Below, one piece after another: positions 35,634 to 45,231 of a stretch of DNA of 64,000 nucleotides. Location: positions 2,046,001-2,110,000 of the forward strand of contig JAWKNO010000002.1 in the NCBI GenBank assembly GCA_041391665.1. The letters run 5' to 3'. A program made the translations under genes and the position numbers. This DNA comes from Bacteroidia bacterium. GTDB lineage: Bacteria; Bacteroidota; Bacteroidia; J057. The notes below the pieces were generated by a model. That model had not been told where the DNA came from. It saw only the letters and a program-made list of their open reading frames with translations, and ran no database searches. The first letter of the stretch is position 1. The number at the start of each line of letters is the position of its first letter.

Positions 35634-35649
35634 GATTAAAAGTATATCG

Positions 35650-37323
35650 ATGAATAAATTTAGTAAACGACTCACTCAGGACGAAACACAACCCGCAGCA
35701 AAGGCCATGTTGTACGGCATAGGCCTTTCAGATGAAGACATGAACAAAGCGCAGGTCGGCGTAGTAAGTACGGGTTATGAAGGCAATACCTGCAATATGC
35801 ACCTCAATGCCCTGGCCGTGAAGGCGCGGGAAGGGGTAAACGAAGCGGGAATGGTGGGATTGGTTTTCCATACCATCGGGGTAAGCGACGGGATGTCTAT
35901 GGGCACAGAGGGCATGCGTTATTCTTTGCCTTCCCGGGATATTATCGCCGACTCCATTGAGACTGTAGTGAATGCACAGTGGTATGATGGCGTGATTGCA
36001 GTAGTAGGTTGTGATAAAAATATGCCCGGCGCTATGCTGGCCATTGGCAGGCTCAACCGTCCGGCAATCCTGCTTTATGGCGGCACGATTGCCTCCGGAA
36101 GATATAAAGACCGGACGTTAAATATTGTCTCTGCTTTTGAGGCATTGGGTGAAAAAATTGCCGGAAAAATTACGCCTGAAGATTTTAAAGAAATTGTCAA
36201 AGCTAGCTGTCCTGGTGCAGGTGCTTGTGGCGGAATGTACACAGCCAACACCATTGCTTCTGCTATTGAAGCGATGGGCATGAGCTTGCCCTACAGTTCT
36301 TCCAATCCGGCGATGAGCCGGGAAAAACAGGCCGAATGTAAAATGGCCGGATTGGCAATGCAGCAGCTGCTGGAAAAGAATATTTGCCCGAAAGATATCA
36401 TGACGCGCAAAGCCTTCGAAAATGCGATCACGATCGTCATGGCACTCGGAGGATCTACCAATGCGGTATTGCATCTGATTGCGATGGCTGCCGCTGTAGA
36501 GGTGCCCCTCGAGCTGGATGACTTTCAGCGTATCAGCGACAGGGTACCGTTACTGGCAGATCTCAAACCCAGCGGAAAATACCTGATGGAAGATGTACAC
36601 GCCATTGGCGGCACGCCGGCCATCATGAAGTATCTGCTGGAAAAAGGATTTCTACACGGAGACTGCCTGACAGTAACGGGAAAAACCATTGCCGAAAATC
36701 TGATGCAAGTCCCCGGTTTACCAGAAGACCAGGAAGTGATTTTCCCGATCGAAAAGCCAATCAAAGCCACCGGGCACCTGCAAATCTTGTATGGCAACCT
36801 CGCTGAGCAGGGAGCGGTAGCCAAGATTACGGGGAAGGAAGGAGAAAAATTTGAAGGGACGGCCAAAGTTTTTGACAGCGAATTTGCGGCAAATGAAGCA
36901 ATCGTTGCCGGAAAAATCGAGCCCGGAAATGTCGTAGTCATCCGGTATGAAGGCCCCAAAGGAGGCCCCGGAATGCCCGAAATGCTTAAGCCAACCGGAG
37001 CCATTATCGGTGCCGGACTGGGAGATACCGTGGCGCTGATTACCGACGGTCGGTTTTCAGGCGGCACTCACGGATTTGTGGTGGGGCATATTACTCCCGA
37101 AGCACAGGAAGGTGGACTGATCGGCCTGCTGGAAGACGGAGATAAAATCACCATCGATATTACCCAAAACCGCATAGATGCACATCTATCTGAAGAAGAA
37201 ATTGCCCGCAGACGCAAACTATGGGTGGCACACCCTTCCAAAGTCAGCAAAGGAATTCTTTATAAGTATATACAAACCGTTTCACCCGCTTCCAAAGGTT
37301 GTGTTACAGACGGTTCGAAATAA
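35650..37323 (+). CDS. ilvD: dihydroxy-acid dehydratase
   Basis: IlvD dehydrates 2,3-dihydroxy-isovalerate and -3-methylvalerate to the 2-keto acids of valine and isoleucine. The start at 35650 ([14 protein letters not shown]) is preferred to an ATG at 35632 that lies inside the terminator tail. Iron-sulfur ligand cysteines are in [15 protein letters not shown] and [16 protein letters not shown]; the end has [19 protein letters not shown]. 557 residues is the normal length. First gene of the ilv operon, controlled by the tandem attenuator. Confidence 0.96.
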   Translation: MNKFSKRLTQDETQPAAKAMLYGIGLSDEDMNKAQVGVVSTGYEGNTCNMHLNALAVKAREGVNEAGMVGLVFHTIGVSDGMSMGTEGMRYSLPSRDIIADSIETVVNAQWYDGVIAVVGCDKNMPGAMLAIGRLNRPAILLYGGTIASGRYKDRTLNIVSAFEALGEKIAGKITPEDFKEIVKASCPGAGACGGMYTANTIASAIEAMGMSLPYSSSNPAMSREKQAECKMAGLAMQQLLEKNICPKDIMTRKAFENAITIVMALGGSTNAVLHLIAMAAAVEVPLELDDFQRISDRVPLLADLKPSGKYLMEDVHAIGGTPAIMKYLLEKGFLHGDCLTVTGKTIAENLMQVPGLPEDQEVIFPIEKPIKATGHLQILYGNLAEQGAVAKITGKEGEKFEGTAKVFDSEFAANEAIVAGKIEPGNVVVIRYEGPKGGPGMPEMLKPTGAIIGAGLGDTVALITDGRFSGGTHGFVVGHITPEAQEGGLIGLLEDGDKITIDITQNRIDAHLSEEEIARRRKLWVAHPSKVSKGILYKYIQTVSPASKGCVTDGSK

Positions 37324-37365
37324 GGGTGGAAGCAACTACCAACTTTTTAACCTAATCCATTCAAT

Positions 37366-39096
37366 ATGGCGACAGGAACTCAAGTTAAGACAAACCCGGT
37401 AAATCGAAAAACGGTTACCGGATCAGAAGCAATCATTCTTTCTCTGATTGAAGAGGGAGTGACCACTATTTTTGGCTATCCGGGCGGGGCGATTATGCCA
37501 GTCTATGATGCACTGTTTGATTATGATGACCAAATCCATCACGTGCTGGTAAGACACGAGCAAGGGGCAACCCATGCCGCCCAGGGTTATGCAAGGGTAA
37601 CTCAGAAACCTGGCGTATGCCTCGTAACCTCAGGACCCGGCGCTACCAATCTGGTTACAGGCATTGCCGATGCGATGATTGATTCGACACCTATGGTATG
37701 CATCAGTGGCCAGGTTTCCCGCCATCTTCTGGGGTCTGATGCCTTTCAGGAGACGGATATCATCAGTATTACCATGGCGATTACCAAGTGGAATTGCCAG
37801 GTAACAGATCCCCGCGATATTCCGGCGGCCATTGCCAAGGCTTTTTATATCGCCAATTCGGGCCGCCCCGGACCGGTAGTTGTCGATATTTGTAAAAATG
37901 CCCAAACCGGAACACTCGATTTTGATTACACGCCCTGCAAAGGCATCAGAAGCTATCAGCCCTATCCCAGTATTGATCCCGCAGCAATTGATGAGGCTGT
38001 AACAGCGATCAATAAGGCGAAAAAACCTTTCTGCCTTTTGGGTCATGGCGTGCTGATTTCAGGTGCGGAGGAAGCATTCCGCCAGTTTGTCGAAACAGCA
38101 GGTATTCCTTTTGGCAGTACCCTGCAGGGATTGTCTGCCATGCCTTCTGACCACCCGCTTCATATGGGTATGCTCGGGATGCACGGCAACTATGGCCCCA
38201 ATATCAAAACCAACGAATGCGACCTGCTCATTGCCGTAGGTATGCGGTTTGACGATCGGGTTACGGGCGATGTTAGCCGTTATGCCAAACAAGCGAAAGT
38301 CATCCATATAGAGCTGGATCACTCCGAAATCGACAAAAACGTAAAAGCAGATATTCCGGTACTGGGAGATGCAAAAGCTGTGCTTGAAGCAATGATTCCC
38401 AAACTCAAAAAACGTACCCACCCCGAATGGCTGGCAGAGTTTGCTGAGTGCGACCGGATCGAACACGAGAAAGTCATTTACCGCGACCTTCACCCGACTA
38501 CCCAGAAAATCAATATGGCGGAAGTTGTCAAAATGGTATCTGACAAAACAAACGGTGAGGCGATCGTCGTTACAGATGTCGGACAACACCAGATGATTGC
38601 CGCCCGATACTATAAGTTTAAAACTTCGGAAGCTTGGGTATCTTCAGGCGGACTCGGCACCATGGGTTTTGCCCTTCCCGCAGCATTTGGAGCCAAAATG
38701 GCCAGACCAGACAAAGAAGTAATTGCTTTTATCGGAGACGGATCGTTTCAAATGACCATTCAGGAACTGAGCTGTCTGGTACAGGAAAAAGCCGGTGTAA
38801 AGGTGATTATTCTCAACAACAACTTCCTCGGTATGGTCAGACAGTGGCAGCAGTTGTTTTATGAAAAAAGATACTCTTTCACCAATCTCATCAACCCCGA
38901 TTTTGTTAAGGTTGCCGAAGCCTATGGCATCCAATCTCAACTGGTTGATAAACGGGAAAACCTGGATGCAGCAATTGATGCGATGCTCAGCCATGAAGGC
39001 CCATATCTTTTGGAAATCATTGTGGAAAAAGAAGACAATGTATTCCCAATGGTACCCAGTGGTGCTTCCGTTTCAGATATCAAACTTGAACCGTAA
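37366..39096 (+). CDS. ilvB: acetolactate synthase, large (catalytic) subunit
   Basis: The ThDP enzyme that joins two pyruvates, or pyruvate and 2-ketobutyrate, in the first common step of Val/Leu/Ile synthesis. The catalytic Glu lies in [15 protein letters not shown], the pyrophosphate-binding motif is [12 protein letters not shown] ... [13 protein letters not shown], and ESDAFQET-like binding residues appear as [10 protein letters not shown]. At 576 residues it is full length. It lies 42 bp after ilvD and 23 bp before the regulatory subunit gene. Confidence 0.97.
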   Translation: MATGTQVKTNPVNRKTVTGSEAIILSLIEEGVTTIFGYPGGAIMPVYDALFDYDDQIHHVLVRHEQGATHAAQGYARVTQKPGVCLVTSGPGATNLVTGIADAMIDSTPMVCISGQVSRHLLGSDAFQETDIISITMAITKWNCQVTDPRDIPAAIAKAFYIANSGRPGPVVVDICKNAQTGTLDFDYTPCKGIRSYQPYPSIDPAAIDEAVTAINKAKKPFCLLGHGVLISGAEEAFRQFVETAGIPFGSTLQGLSAMPSDHPLHMGMLGMHGNYGPNIKTNECDLLIAVGMRFDDRVTGDVSRYAKQAKVIHIELDHSEIDKNVKADIPVLGDAKAVLEAMIPKLKKRTHPEWLAEFAECDRIEHEKVIYRDLHPTTQKINMAEVVKMVSDKTNGEAIVVTDVGQHQMIAARYYKFKTSEAWVSSGGLGTMGFALPAAFGAKMARPDKEVIAFIGDGSFQMTIQELSCLVQEKAGVKVIILNNNFLGMVRQWQQLFYEKRYSFTNLINPDFVKVAEAYGIQSQLVDKRENLDAAIDAMLSHEGPYLLEIIVEKEDNVFPMVPSGASVSDIKLEP

Positions 39097-39119
39097 GGAT
39101 TGAATTACCTTTTTAAGTT

Positions 39120-39677
39120 ATGGAACAAAAGTTCACGTTATCAATTTTCACCGAAAATCAGATCGGGCTTCTACATAGAATCACCACGATTTTCACCCGA
39201 AGACATATCAGCATCGTAAGTCTTACCACCTCAGAAACAGAGGTGAAAGGCATATACCGGTTTATCATTGTCATCAATTCCACCGAAAATGAAATCCACA
39301 AATTGCGCAAACAACTGGACAAAATCGTAGGTGTAATCAAAGCCTTTGTACTGACTGAAAGTGAAGTCGTGCATCAGGAACTGGCGCTTTACAAAATATC
39401 GACGGCCAGCCTGGTCAATGGCTCTCTGGAAAAAATCATCCGCGACAATCATGCACGGGTATTGTCAGTAGAACAAGACTATATGATGATCGAAGCCACC
39501 GGACATCCCTACGAAACCGAAAAATTGCTGAAAGTGCTGGAACCACTGGGCGTACTGGGATTTTCCCGCTCAGGTACCATTGCGATTTCACGCAAACCCC
39601 TGAACCTCGTTGCCTATCTCGATGGGCGGCTGAAAAAAGGCAACCTTTTTAATATAGAGCCTGAACCAGGCAATTAG
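39120..39677 (+). CDS. ilvN: acetolactate synthase, small (regulatory) subunit
   Basis: A 185-residue regulatory subunit. Residues 1-75 form an ACT domain (LSIFTENQIGLLHRITTIFTRRHISI), the site of valine feedback; the remainder is the ALS small-subunit C-terminal domain (LVNGSLEKIIRDNHARVLSVEQDYMMIEATG), which stimulates the large subunit. It directly follows ilvB, as its partner should. The symbol ilvN or ilvH would be equally suitable. Confidence 0.95.
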   Translation: MEQKFTLSIFTENQIGLLHRITTIFTRRHISIVSLTTSETEVKGIYRFIIVINSTENEIHKLRKQLDKIVGVIKAFVLTESEVVHQELALYKISTASLVNGSLEKIIRDNHARVLSVEQDYMMIEATGHPYETEKLLKVLEPLGVLGFSRSGTIAISRKPLNLVAYLDGRLKKGNLFNIEPEPGN

Positions 39678-39722
39678 TTTACATCATAACCTATTTTCCA
39701 CTAATCATTCATTCTACCAACA

Positions 39723-40769
39723 ATGGCAATTATCAATTTTGGAGGAACATCAGAGACGGTAGTAACCCGTGAAGAATTTACCCTGGATCATGCCAGAGCA
39801 GTGTTGAAAAACGAAACACTCGCAGCCCTCGGCTATGGCGTACAGGGTCCTGCCCAGGCGTTAAATCTTAGAGATAACGGTTTTAACGTGATCGTAGGCC
39901 AAAGGAAAAATTCTGCGTCCTGGCAAAAAGCCCTCGAAGACGGATGGGTTGAAGGCGAAACCCTCTTTGATCTGGAAGAGGCTTGTGAGCGCGGCACCAT
40001 TCTGATGAACCTGCTTTCAGATGCAGGTCAGATCTCTACCTGGCCTACAGTAAAAAAACACCTCACCACAGGTAAAGCACTGTTTTTTTCTCATGGATTT
40101 GGGCTTACCTTCCACGAAAAAACTGGCATCATCCCTCCCGCGGATGTCGATGTATTCCTCGTAGCTCCGAAAGGCAGCGGAACGAGTGTGCGCAGACTAT
40201 TTAAAGAAGGAAAAGGCATCAACGCCAGCTTCGCCGTTCAACAAAACCCGACAGGAAAAGCCAGAGACCGCGTTTTGGCCATAGGCATCGGGATTGGTTC
40301 AGGTTTTCTGTTTGAAACTACTTTCCAGAAGGAAGTATACAGCGACCTTACCGGCGAAAGAGGAATCCTCATGGGTGCGCTCGCAGGGGTCATGGAAGCG
40401 CAGTATAATCTGCTCCGCAAACGCGGTCATTCTCCTTCAGAGGCCTTCAACGAAACCGTAGAAGAACTTACCCAGAGCCTGATGCCACTGGTTGCAGAAA
40501 ATGGTATGGACTGGATGTATGCCAACTGCTCCACCACTGCTCAGCGCGGTGCGCTTGACTGGAGGCACAAGTTCCGCGATGCGGTTGCACCAGTGTTTGA
40601 CGAACTCTACGAAAGCGTATCCTCAGGAAACGAAGCAGCCATCACGATCGAAGCCAACGAAAAAGCCGACTACCGCGCAAAACTTTCAGAAGAACTCCGC
40701 GAACTCCGCGAGTCTGAAATGTGGCAGGCAGGGGCAGCCGTTCGTAAACTTCGCCCTGAAAGAAGCTAA
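39723..40769 (+). CDS. ilvC: ketol-acid reductoisomerase
   Basis: Converts acetolactate or acetohydroxybutyrate to the dihydroxy acids with NADPH and magnesium. The nucleotide-binding loop GYGVQGPAQALNLRDNG is near residue 38; RKNSASW follows and suggests cofactor phosphate binding. The C-terminal knotted domain contains GERGILMGALAGVMEAQYN and CSTTAQRGALDWRHKF. At 348 residues it is a class I enzyme. It lies 45 bp after ilvN. Confidence 0.96.
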   Translation: MAIINFGGTSETVVTREEFTLDHARAVLKNETLAALGYGVQGPAQALNLRDNGFNVIVGQRKNSASWQKALEDGWVEGETLFDLEEACERGTILMNLLSDAGQISTWPTVKKHLTTGKALFFSHGFGLTFHEKTGIIPPADVDVFLVAPKGSGTSVRRLFKEGKGINASFAVQQNPTGKARDRVLAIGIGIGSGFLFETTFQKEVYSDLTGERGILMGALAGVMEAQYNLLRKRGHSPSEAFNETVEELTQSLMPLVAENGMDWMYANCSTTAQRGALDWRHKFRDAVAPVFDELYESVSSGNEAAITIEANEKADYRAKLSEELRELRESEMWQAGAAVRKLRPERS

Positions 40770-40790
40770 TATCCTCAAATATTTAATCTC

Positions 40791-42053
40791 ATGGTCTCTG
40801 AAACCATCCACATGCTTCCGCTGGCCAGTATCATGCAAGCCAGTGGAAGACTGAAAGGGGTTGCTATGCATACCCCTCTTATCGAAAACCCCTATCTGTC
40901 GGAGCTGTTTGGCTGTCATATTTCGCTGAAAAGAGAAGATATGCAGGTTGTGCGTTCCTACAAACTCCGGGGCGCTTTCAACCGGATGGCTCAGATGAGC
41001 AAGGCCGAAGTGGCAAAAGGAGTAGTCTGCGCCAGTGCCGGCAATCATGCACAAGGCGTAGCCTATTCCTGCCACAGGCTGGGTATCGGCGGGAAAATCT
41101 ATATGCCCGTAACTACCCCCAAACAAAAAATTCAGAAAGTAAAGTCTTTTGGAAAAAACCGCGTAGAAATCGTCCTCATGGGCGATACCTATGATGAGGC
41201 GTATCATGCAGCGGCAAAAGATTGCCTCGAAAATGACAAGGTCTTTATCCACCCTTTTGATGATCCGGAAGTCATGGCCGGTCAGGGAACGGTAGGGCTG
41301 GAAATTCTCTCCGACAGCCGCGAACCCATCGACTTCGTCTTTATCCCCGTAGGTGGCGGCGGCCTGGCATCCGGACTGGGCAGTTATTTCAAACAAATCA
41401 GCCCCAAAACCCGGATCATCGGCGTAGAACCGGAAGGCGCGCCAGCTATGTACCAATCTTTGCGCCAGGGGAAAGTGATCCAGTTGGAAGAAATTGACAA
41501 ATTTGTCGATGGCGCTGCTGTTCAAAAAGTCGGAGAAAAAACTTTCGAAATATGCCGGGAAGTGCTCGACGATCTGCTGCTCGTGCCTGAAGGAAAAGTC
41601 TGTGCAACCATCCTCAATCTTTACAATGAAGATGCCATCGTCGCCGAACCCGCCGGCGCGTTGGCTATCGCAGCACTTGACCAGTACAAAACGCAGATTC
41701 AGGGAAAAAGAGTCGTATGTGTCCTCAGCGGAGGAAACAACGACATCATGCGGATGGAAGATATTAAGGAACGGGCGCTGCTCTATGAAGGGCTGAAACA
41801 TTATTTTCTGATTCGTTTCCCCCAGCGGGCAGGCGCTCTCAAAGAGTTTTTGACCCATGTGCTGGGACCCAATGACGATATCACCCATTTTGAATACACA
41901 AAAAAGAATAACCGGGAAACAGGGCCTGCACTGGTGGGAATTGAGCTGGTCTCCGGCAGCGATTTTGAAGGACTGGTGCAGCGAATGAAACAGTATAAAT
42001 TTAATTTTCAGCTGGTCAACGATAATCAAATGTTGTTTAACCTCTTAGTCTAA
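40791..42053 (+). CDS. ilvA: threonine ammonia-lyase (biosynthetic)
   Basis: PLP enzyme forming 2-ketobutyrate from threonine, the entry to isoleucine. The PLP lysine is in VVRSYKLRGAFNR (near residue 58), the serine/glycine loop in CASAGNHAQGVAY and the phosphate cup in PVGGGGLASGLG. Residues about 330-420 form a single ACT-like regulatory domain (FLIRFPQRAGALKEFL), the short form of 420 residues rather than the two-domain enzyme of about 510. It lies 21 bp after ilvC. Confidence 0.93.
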   Translation: MVSETIHMLPLASIMQASGRLKGVAMHTPLIENPYLSELFGCHISLKREDMQVVRSYKLRGAFNRMAQMSKAEVAKGVVCASAGNHAQGVAYSCHRLGIGGKIYMPVTTPKQKIQKVKSFGKNRVEIVLMGDTYDEAYHAAAKDCLENDKVFIHPFDDPEVMAGQGTVGLEILSDSREPIDFVFIPVGGGGLASGLGSYFKQISPKTRIIGVEPEGAPAMYQSLRQGKVIQLEEIDKFVDGAAVQKVGEKTFEICREVLDDLLLVPEGKVCATILNLYNEDAIVAEPAGALAIAALDQYKTQIQGKRVVCVLSGGNNDIMRMEDIKERALLYEGLKHYFLIRFPQRAGALKEFLTHVLGPNDDITHFEYTKKNNRETGPALVGIELVSGSDFEGLVQRMKQYKFNFQLVNDNQMLFNLLV

Positions 42054-42055
42054 GT

Positions 42056-43312
42056 ATGAAAGTAATGAAGTTTGGGGGCGCTTCGGTAAAAAATGCCGAT
42101 GCCATCCGTAATGTTGCCAATATCATTATCAAATTCAGCAGCGATCCCTGCCTGATCGTCATTTCTGCAATTGACAAAACCACCAATCATCTGGAGGACC
42201 TCGCGCACCTCGCCAGAGATGGGAAACAGGAAGAAGCGCTGGAACAATTCAGGAAGATACGCCGCTTTCATGTACACCTGATTCACGACCTTTTTGGGCA
42301 GGAAGACGTTCACCCGGTACAGGAAAAAGTGCGGAAATTTCTGGAAGAAATCGAACGGATCGTCAACGGTATCCTGCTGCTGGAAGAGTTCCCGCCCCGT
42401 ACCTATGACCGGATCGTTTCTTACGGAGAATTGATCTCGACAGTCATTGTCGCCGAATATATCCGCTCACTCGGCCAGAGTGTTGTATGGGCAGATGCTC
42501 GTCTCCTGGTAAAAACCGACGCGACGTACAAACAGGCAGGTGTGATCTGGACGCTGACCGAAGAAAATATCCGCAGGGAAATATTGCCCCAAATGCAACC
42601 CGGGACTTCGGTCATTACACAGGGATTTATCGGCTCTACCACCAGCGGACGAACGACAACACTGGGAAGAGAAGGTTCTGACTATACCGGCTCGATCTTC
42701 GCACATTGCCTCGGCGCAGAAAGTCTGACCGTATGGAAAGACGTGCCCGGTGTATTAAATGGCGACCCGCGCATCAGGGAGAATACCATAAAGATCGACA
42801 ATCTCTCCTATGAGGAAGCGGTGGAAATGACCTTCTACGGAGCGAGTGTCATTCACCCCAAAACGATCAAACCCATTTTCAATAAATCCATTCCCCTGCA
42901 TGTAAAATGTTTTCTCGACATCGAAGCACCGGGAACGACCATTTCGGCCAAAACCAACGACGATGTGATCACCTCCTACATCGTCAAAAAAGAGCAGTCA
43001 TTTGTCCGAATCAAACCCAAAGACTTTTCCTTTATGGAAGAGCGGTTGATGCAGGAAATATTTGACCATATCTATAAATCGGGAGTAAAAGTCAATCTGG
43101 TGCAAAACTCGGCGATTTCACTCATGCTTTGTGTAGATAATAAAACAGAAGTAGCTTCATTTGAGTCGCTGCTGCTCGACAAATTTGATGTGGAGATTCA
43201 GCCTGATCTAAAACTTTACACCATGATCAATTTTTCCATCAAAGATCTGAAGGAAACGGTTGATGCAGTGATGGTACAACAGCATGATAATAAGCTGTTT
43301 GTGGTGAAGTAA
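42056..43312 (+). CDS. lysC: aspartate kinase (monofunctional)
   Basis: Phosphorylates aspartate, the first step toward threonine (hence isoleucine), lysine and methionine. N-terminal KFGGASV, then TTLGREGSDYTGSIFA and VWKDVPGVLNGDPR of the amino acid kinase fold; the C-terminal 130 residues include ACT-like strands (VNLVQNSAISLMLCVDN). No homoserine dehydrogenase is fused. It begins 2 nt after the ilvA stop, so threonine supply is likely co-regulated with isoleucine synthesis through the same attenuator. Confidence 0.92.
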   Translation: MKVMKFGGASVKNADAIRNVANIIIKFSSDPCLIVISAIDKTTNHLEDLAHLARDGKQEEALEQFRKIRRFHVHLIHDLFGQEDVHPVQEKVRKFLEEIERIVNGILLLEEFPPRTYDRIVSYGELISTVIVAEYIRSLGQSVVWADARLLVKTDATYKQAGVIWTLTEENIRREILPQMQPGTSVITQGFIGSTTSGRTTTLGREGSDYTGSIFAHCLGAESLTVWKDVPGVLNGDPRIRENTIKIDNLSYEEAVEMTFYGASVIHPKTIKPIFNKSIPLHVKCFLDIEAPGTTISAKTNDDVITSYIVKKEQSFVRIKPKDFSFMEERLMQEIFDHIYKSGVKVNLVQNSAISLMLCVDNKTEVASFESLLLDKFDVEIQPDLKLYTMINFSIKDLKETVDAVMVQQHDNKLFVVK

Positions 43313-43342
43313 ATTAAGCGAGACTCAAAAAAATAAAATTCC

Positions 43343-44317
43343 ATGCAATATCGCCGACTCGGAAAATCAGGTCTTCAGGTAAGTGTTTTGTCTTTTGGCT
43401 CCTGGCTCACTTTTGCCAAGCAGATCGAAGACGGAACCGCCGAACTTTGTATGAAAACTGCCTATGACGGCGGGATCAATTTTTTTGACAATGCCGAAAT
43501 CTACTCCCGCGGAAAGTCCGAGGAGGTCATGGGCAGTATTCTCAAAAAAATGGAGTGGGGCCGCGACACGTTTGTCGTTTCCAGCAAAGTCTTCTGGGGC
43601 GGCAACCTGCCCAATCAGAAAGGCCTGAGCCGAAAACACGTCATGGAAGGCTGCCACAATGCCCTGCGCAGACTTCAGGTGGATTATCTCGACCTGTTTT
43701 TTTGCCACCGCCCGGATTACGACACGCCGGTTGAAGAAACCGTCTGGGCGATGAATAGCCTGATCCAGCAGGGAAAAGTGCTCTACTGGGGAACCTCCGA
43801 ATGGCCTGCCGAAAGGATCATGGAAGCCCACCTTTTTGCCCGGCAAAACCACCTCATTCCCCCGACAATGGAGCAGCCGGAATACCATATGTTTCACCGT
43901 CAGAAAGTAGAGCTCGATTATCTCAGCCTTTACGAAAAAGGATTGGGGACCACCATCTGGTCTCCCCTTGCCTCCGGCCTCCTCACCGGAAAGTACAACG
44001 ATGGTATGCCGGAAGGCACCCGCTTTGACATTCAGGGACTGGACTGGCTCAAGACCAATGTGTTTAAAGAAGGTCGTCTTGATAAAGTAAGAGCATTAAC
44101 AGCCCTGGCCGGCGAATACGATATGTCCATGACCCACATGGCTCTTGCCTGGTGTGTCAAAAATCCGCATGTGAGTTCGGTGATCCTGGGCGCTTCCAAA
44201 GTCTCTCAAATCGAAGATAACCTCAAATCGCTGAATGCGCTGCCCAAACTTACAGACGAAGTCGTGGAAAAAATTGAGGCGATTCTGCAAAATAAACCCG
44301 TAAGAGAAAGCTTCTGA
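43343..44317 (+). CDS. aldo/keto reductase, Kv-beta-like
   Basis: A 324-residue NADPH-dependent reductase. The catalytic tetrad appears as Asp and Tyr in FFDNAEIYSRG, Lys in VVSSKVFWGG and His in LFFCHRPDYDTP. LGKSGLQVSVLSFGSW at the start and SSVILGASKVSQIEDNL near the end are typical of the potassium-channel beta subunit group. Substrate unknown. It lies 30 bp after lysC and overlaps the next gene by 1 nt; a metabolic link with the ilv genes is not evident. Confidence 0.9.
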   Translation: MQYRRLGKSGLQVSVLSFGSWLTFAKQIEDGTAELCMKTAYDGGINFFDNAEIYSRGKSEEVMGSILKKMEWGRDTFVVSSKVFWGGNLPNQKGLSRKHVMEGCHNALRRLQVDYLDLFFCHRPDYDTPVEETVWAMNSLIQQGKVLYWGTSEWPAERIMEAHLFARQNHLIPPTMEQPEYHMFHRQKVELDYLSLYEKGLGTTIWSPLASGLLTGKYNDGMPEGTRFDIQGLDWLKTNVFKEGRLDKVRALTALAGEYDMSMTHMALAWCVKNPHVSSVILGASKVSQIEDNLKSLNALPKLTDEVVEKIEAILQNKPVRESF

Positions 44318-45099
44318 TGGGAGAATTTGCCCTTACTGACCTCAGTCCCACAGGCTGGATTCTTTTTGCAGTTGCCGGTGTTTTTACCGGTATCATCAAC
44401 ACCCTTGCAGGTAGTGGTTCGCTGATCACCCTGCCGATATTCATTTTCCTGTGCGGACTCCCCGCCCCTATTGCGAACGGTACCAACCGCATCGGTGTGC
44501 TGATTCAGAGCATAGTGGGGGTGTATAGTTTCCAGCGAAGCGGCAAACTGGAAATGAAAGGTGCTCCCTGGTTGCTCGTACCGATTGTGCTGGGTGGCAT
44601 ATTAGGTGCATTTGTCGCGACAGACCTCAATGAGCAGGCGATGAATTATACCATCGGCGGGTTGATGATCTTTATGCTTTTTACACTTCTGCTCGATACC
44701 AAACGATGGATTAAAGAATCAGATGTAGATGTCAGCCGGAATAAAAAGCCGTTGAGTCTGCTCATATTTTTTGCCATAGGGTTTTACGGCGGATTTATCC
44801 AGGCGGGGGTGGGAATCTTTTTGCTGGCCGCACTTGTTCTGGTGGCACGTTACAGCCTGGTAGCGGCCAATGGCATCAAGCTGCTCGTGGTACTGGTGAT
44901 TACCATTCCGGCCCTGGCTATCTTTATACGGTATGGGCAGGTGCACTTTATATTTGGATTGATGATGGCATTTTTCCAGGCCATTGGCGCTGTGATTGGC
45001 GTGAGAGTGATCGCCAAAATTCCCAACGCCAATGTCTGGATTCATCGTCTGCTGATTGTGATTGTGATTGCCTCTGCCGTGAAGTTTTTTGTGCGGTAA
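44317..45099 (+). CDS. TauE/SafE-family membrane permease
   Basis: A 260-residue membrane protein with about eight hydrophobic helices. The paired family motifs are NTLAGSGSLITLPIF (near residue 28) and GFYGGFIQAGVGIFLLAAL (near residue 155). The family exports sulfite, sulfoacetate or related organic anions; substrate here unknown. Start ATG overlaps the stop of the reductase gene (TGATG). No clear terminator follows; 45100-45231 holds nothing recognised. Confidence 0.88.
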   Translation: MGEFALTDLSPTGWILFAVAGVFTGIINTLAGSGSLITLPIFIFLCGLPAPIANGTNRIGVLIQSIVGVYSFQRSGKLEMKGAPWLLVPIVLGGILGAFVATDLNEQAMNYTIGGLMIFMLFTLLLDTKRWIKESDVDVSRNKKPLSLLIFFAIGFYGGFIQAGVGIFLLAALVLVARYSLVAANGIKLLVVLVITIPALAIFIRYGQVHFIFGLMMAFFQAIGAVIGVRVIAKIPNANVWIHRLLIVIVIASAVKFFVR

Positions 45100-45231
45100 G
45101 GAAGGTGGTTTGTCGTGGATAAGAAAAATAAAGGTTTAACGCAGAGTTTCACAGAGGAATCGCAAAGTTCCGCAGATGTGCATTTTATGATCGCAATAGG
45201 GTTATAATTCCTAACAATTATTGTTTCGCAC

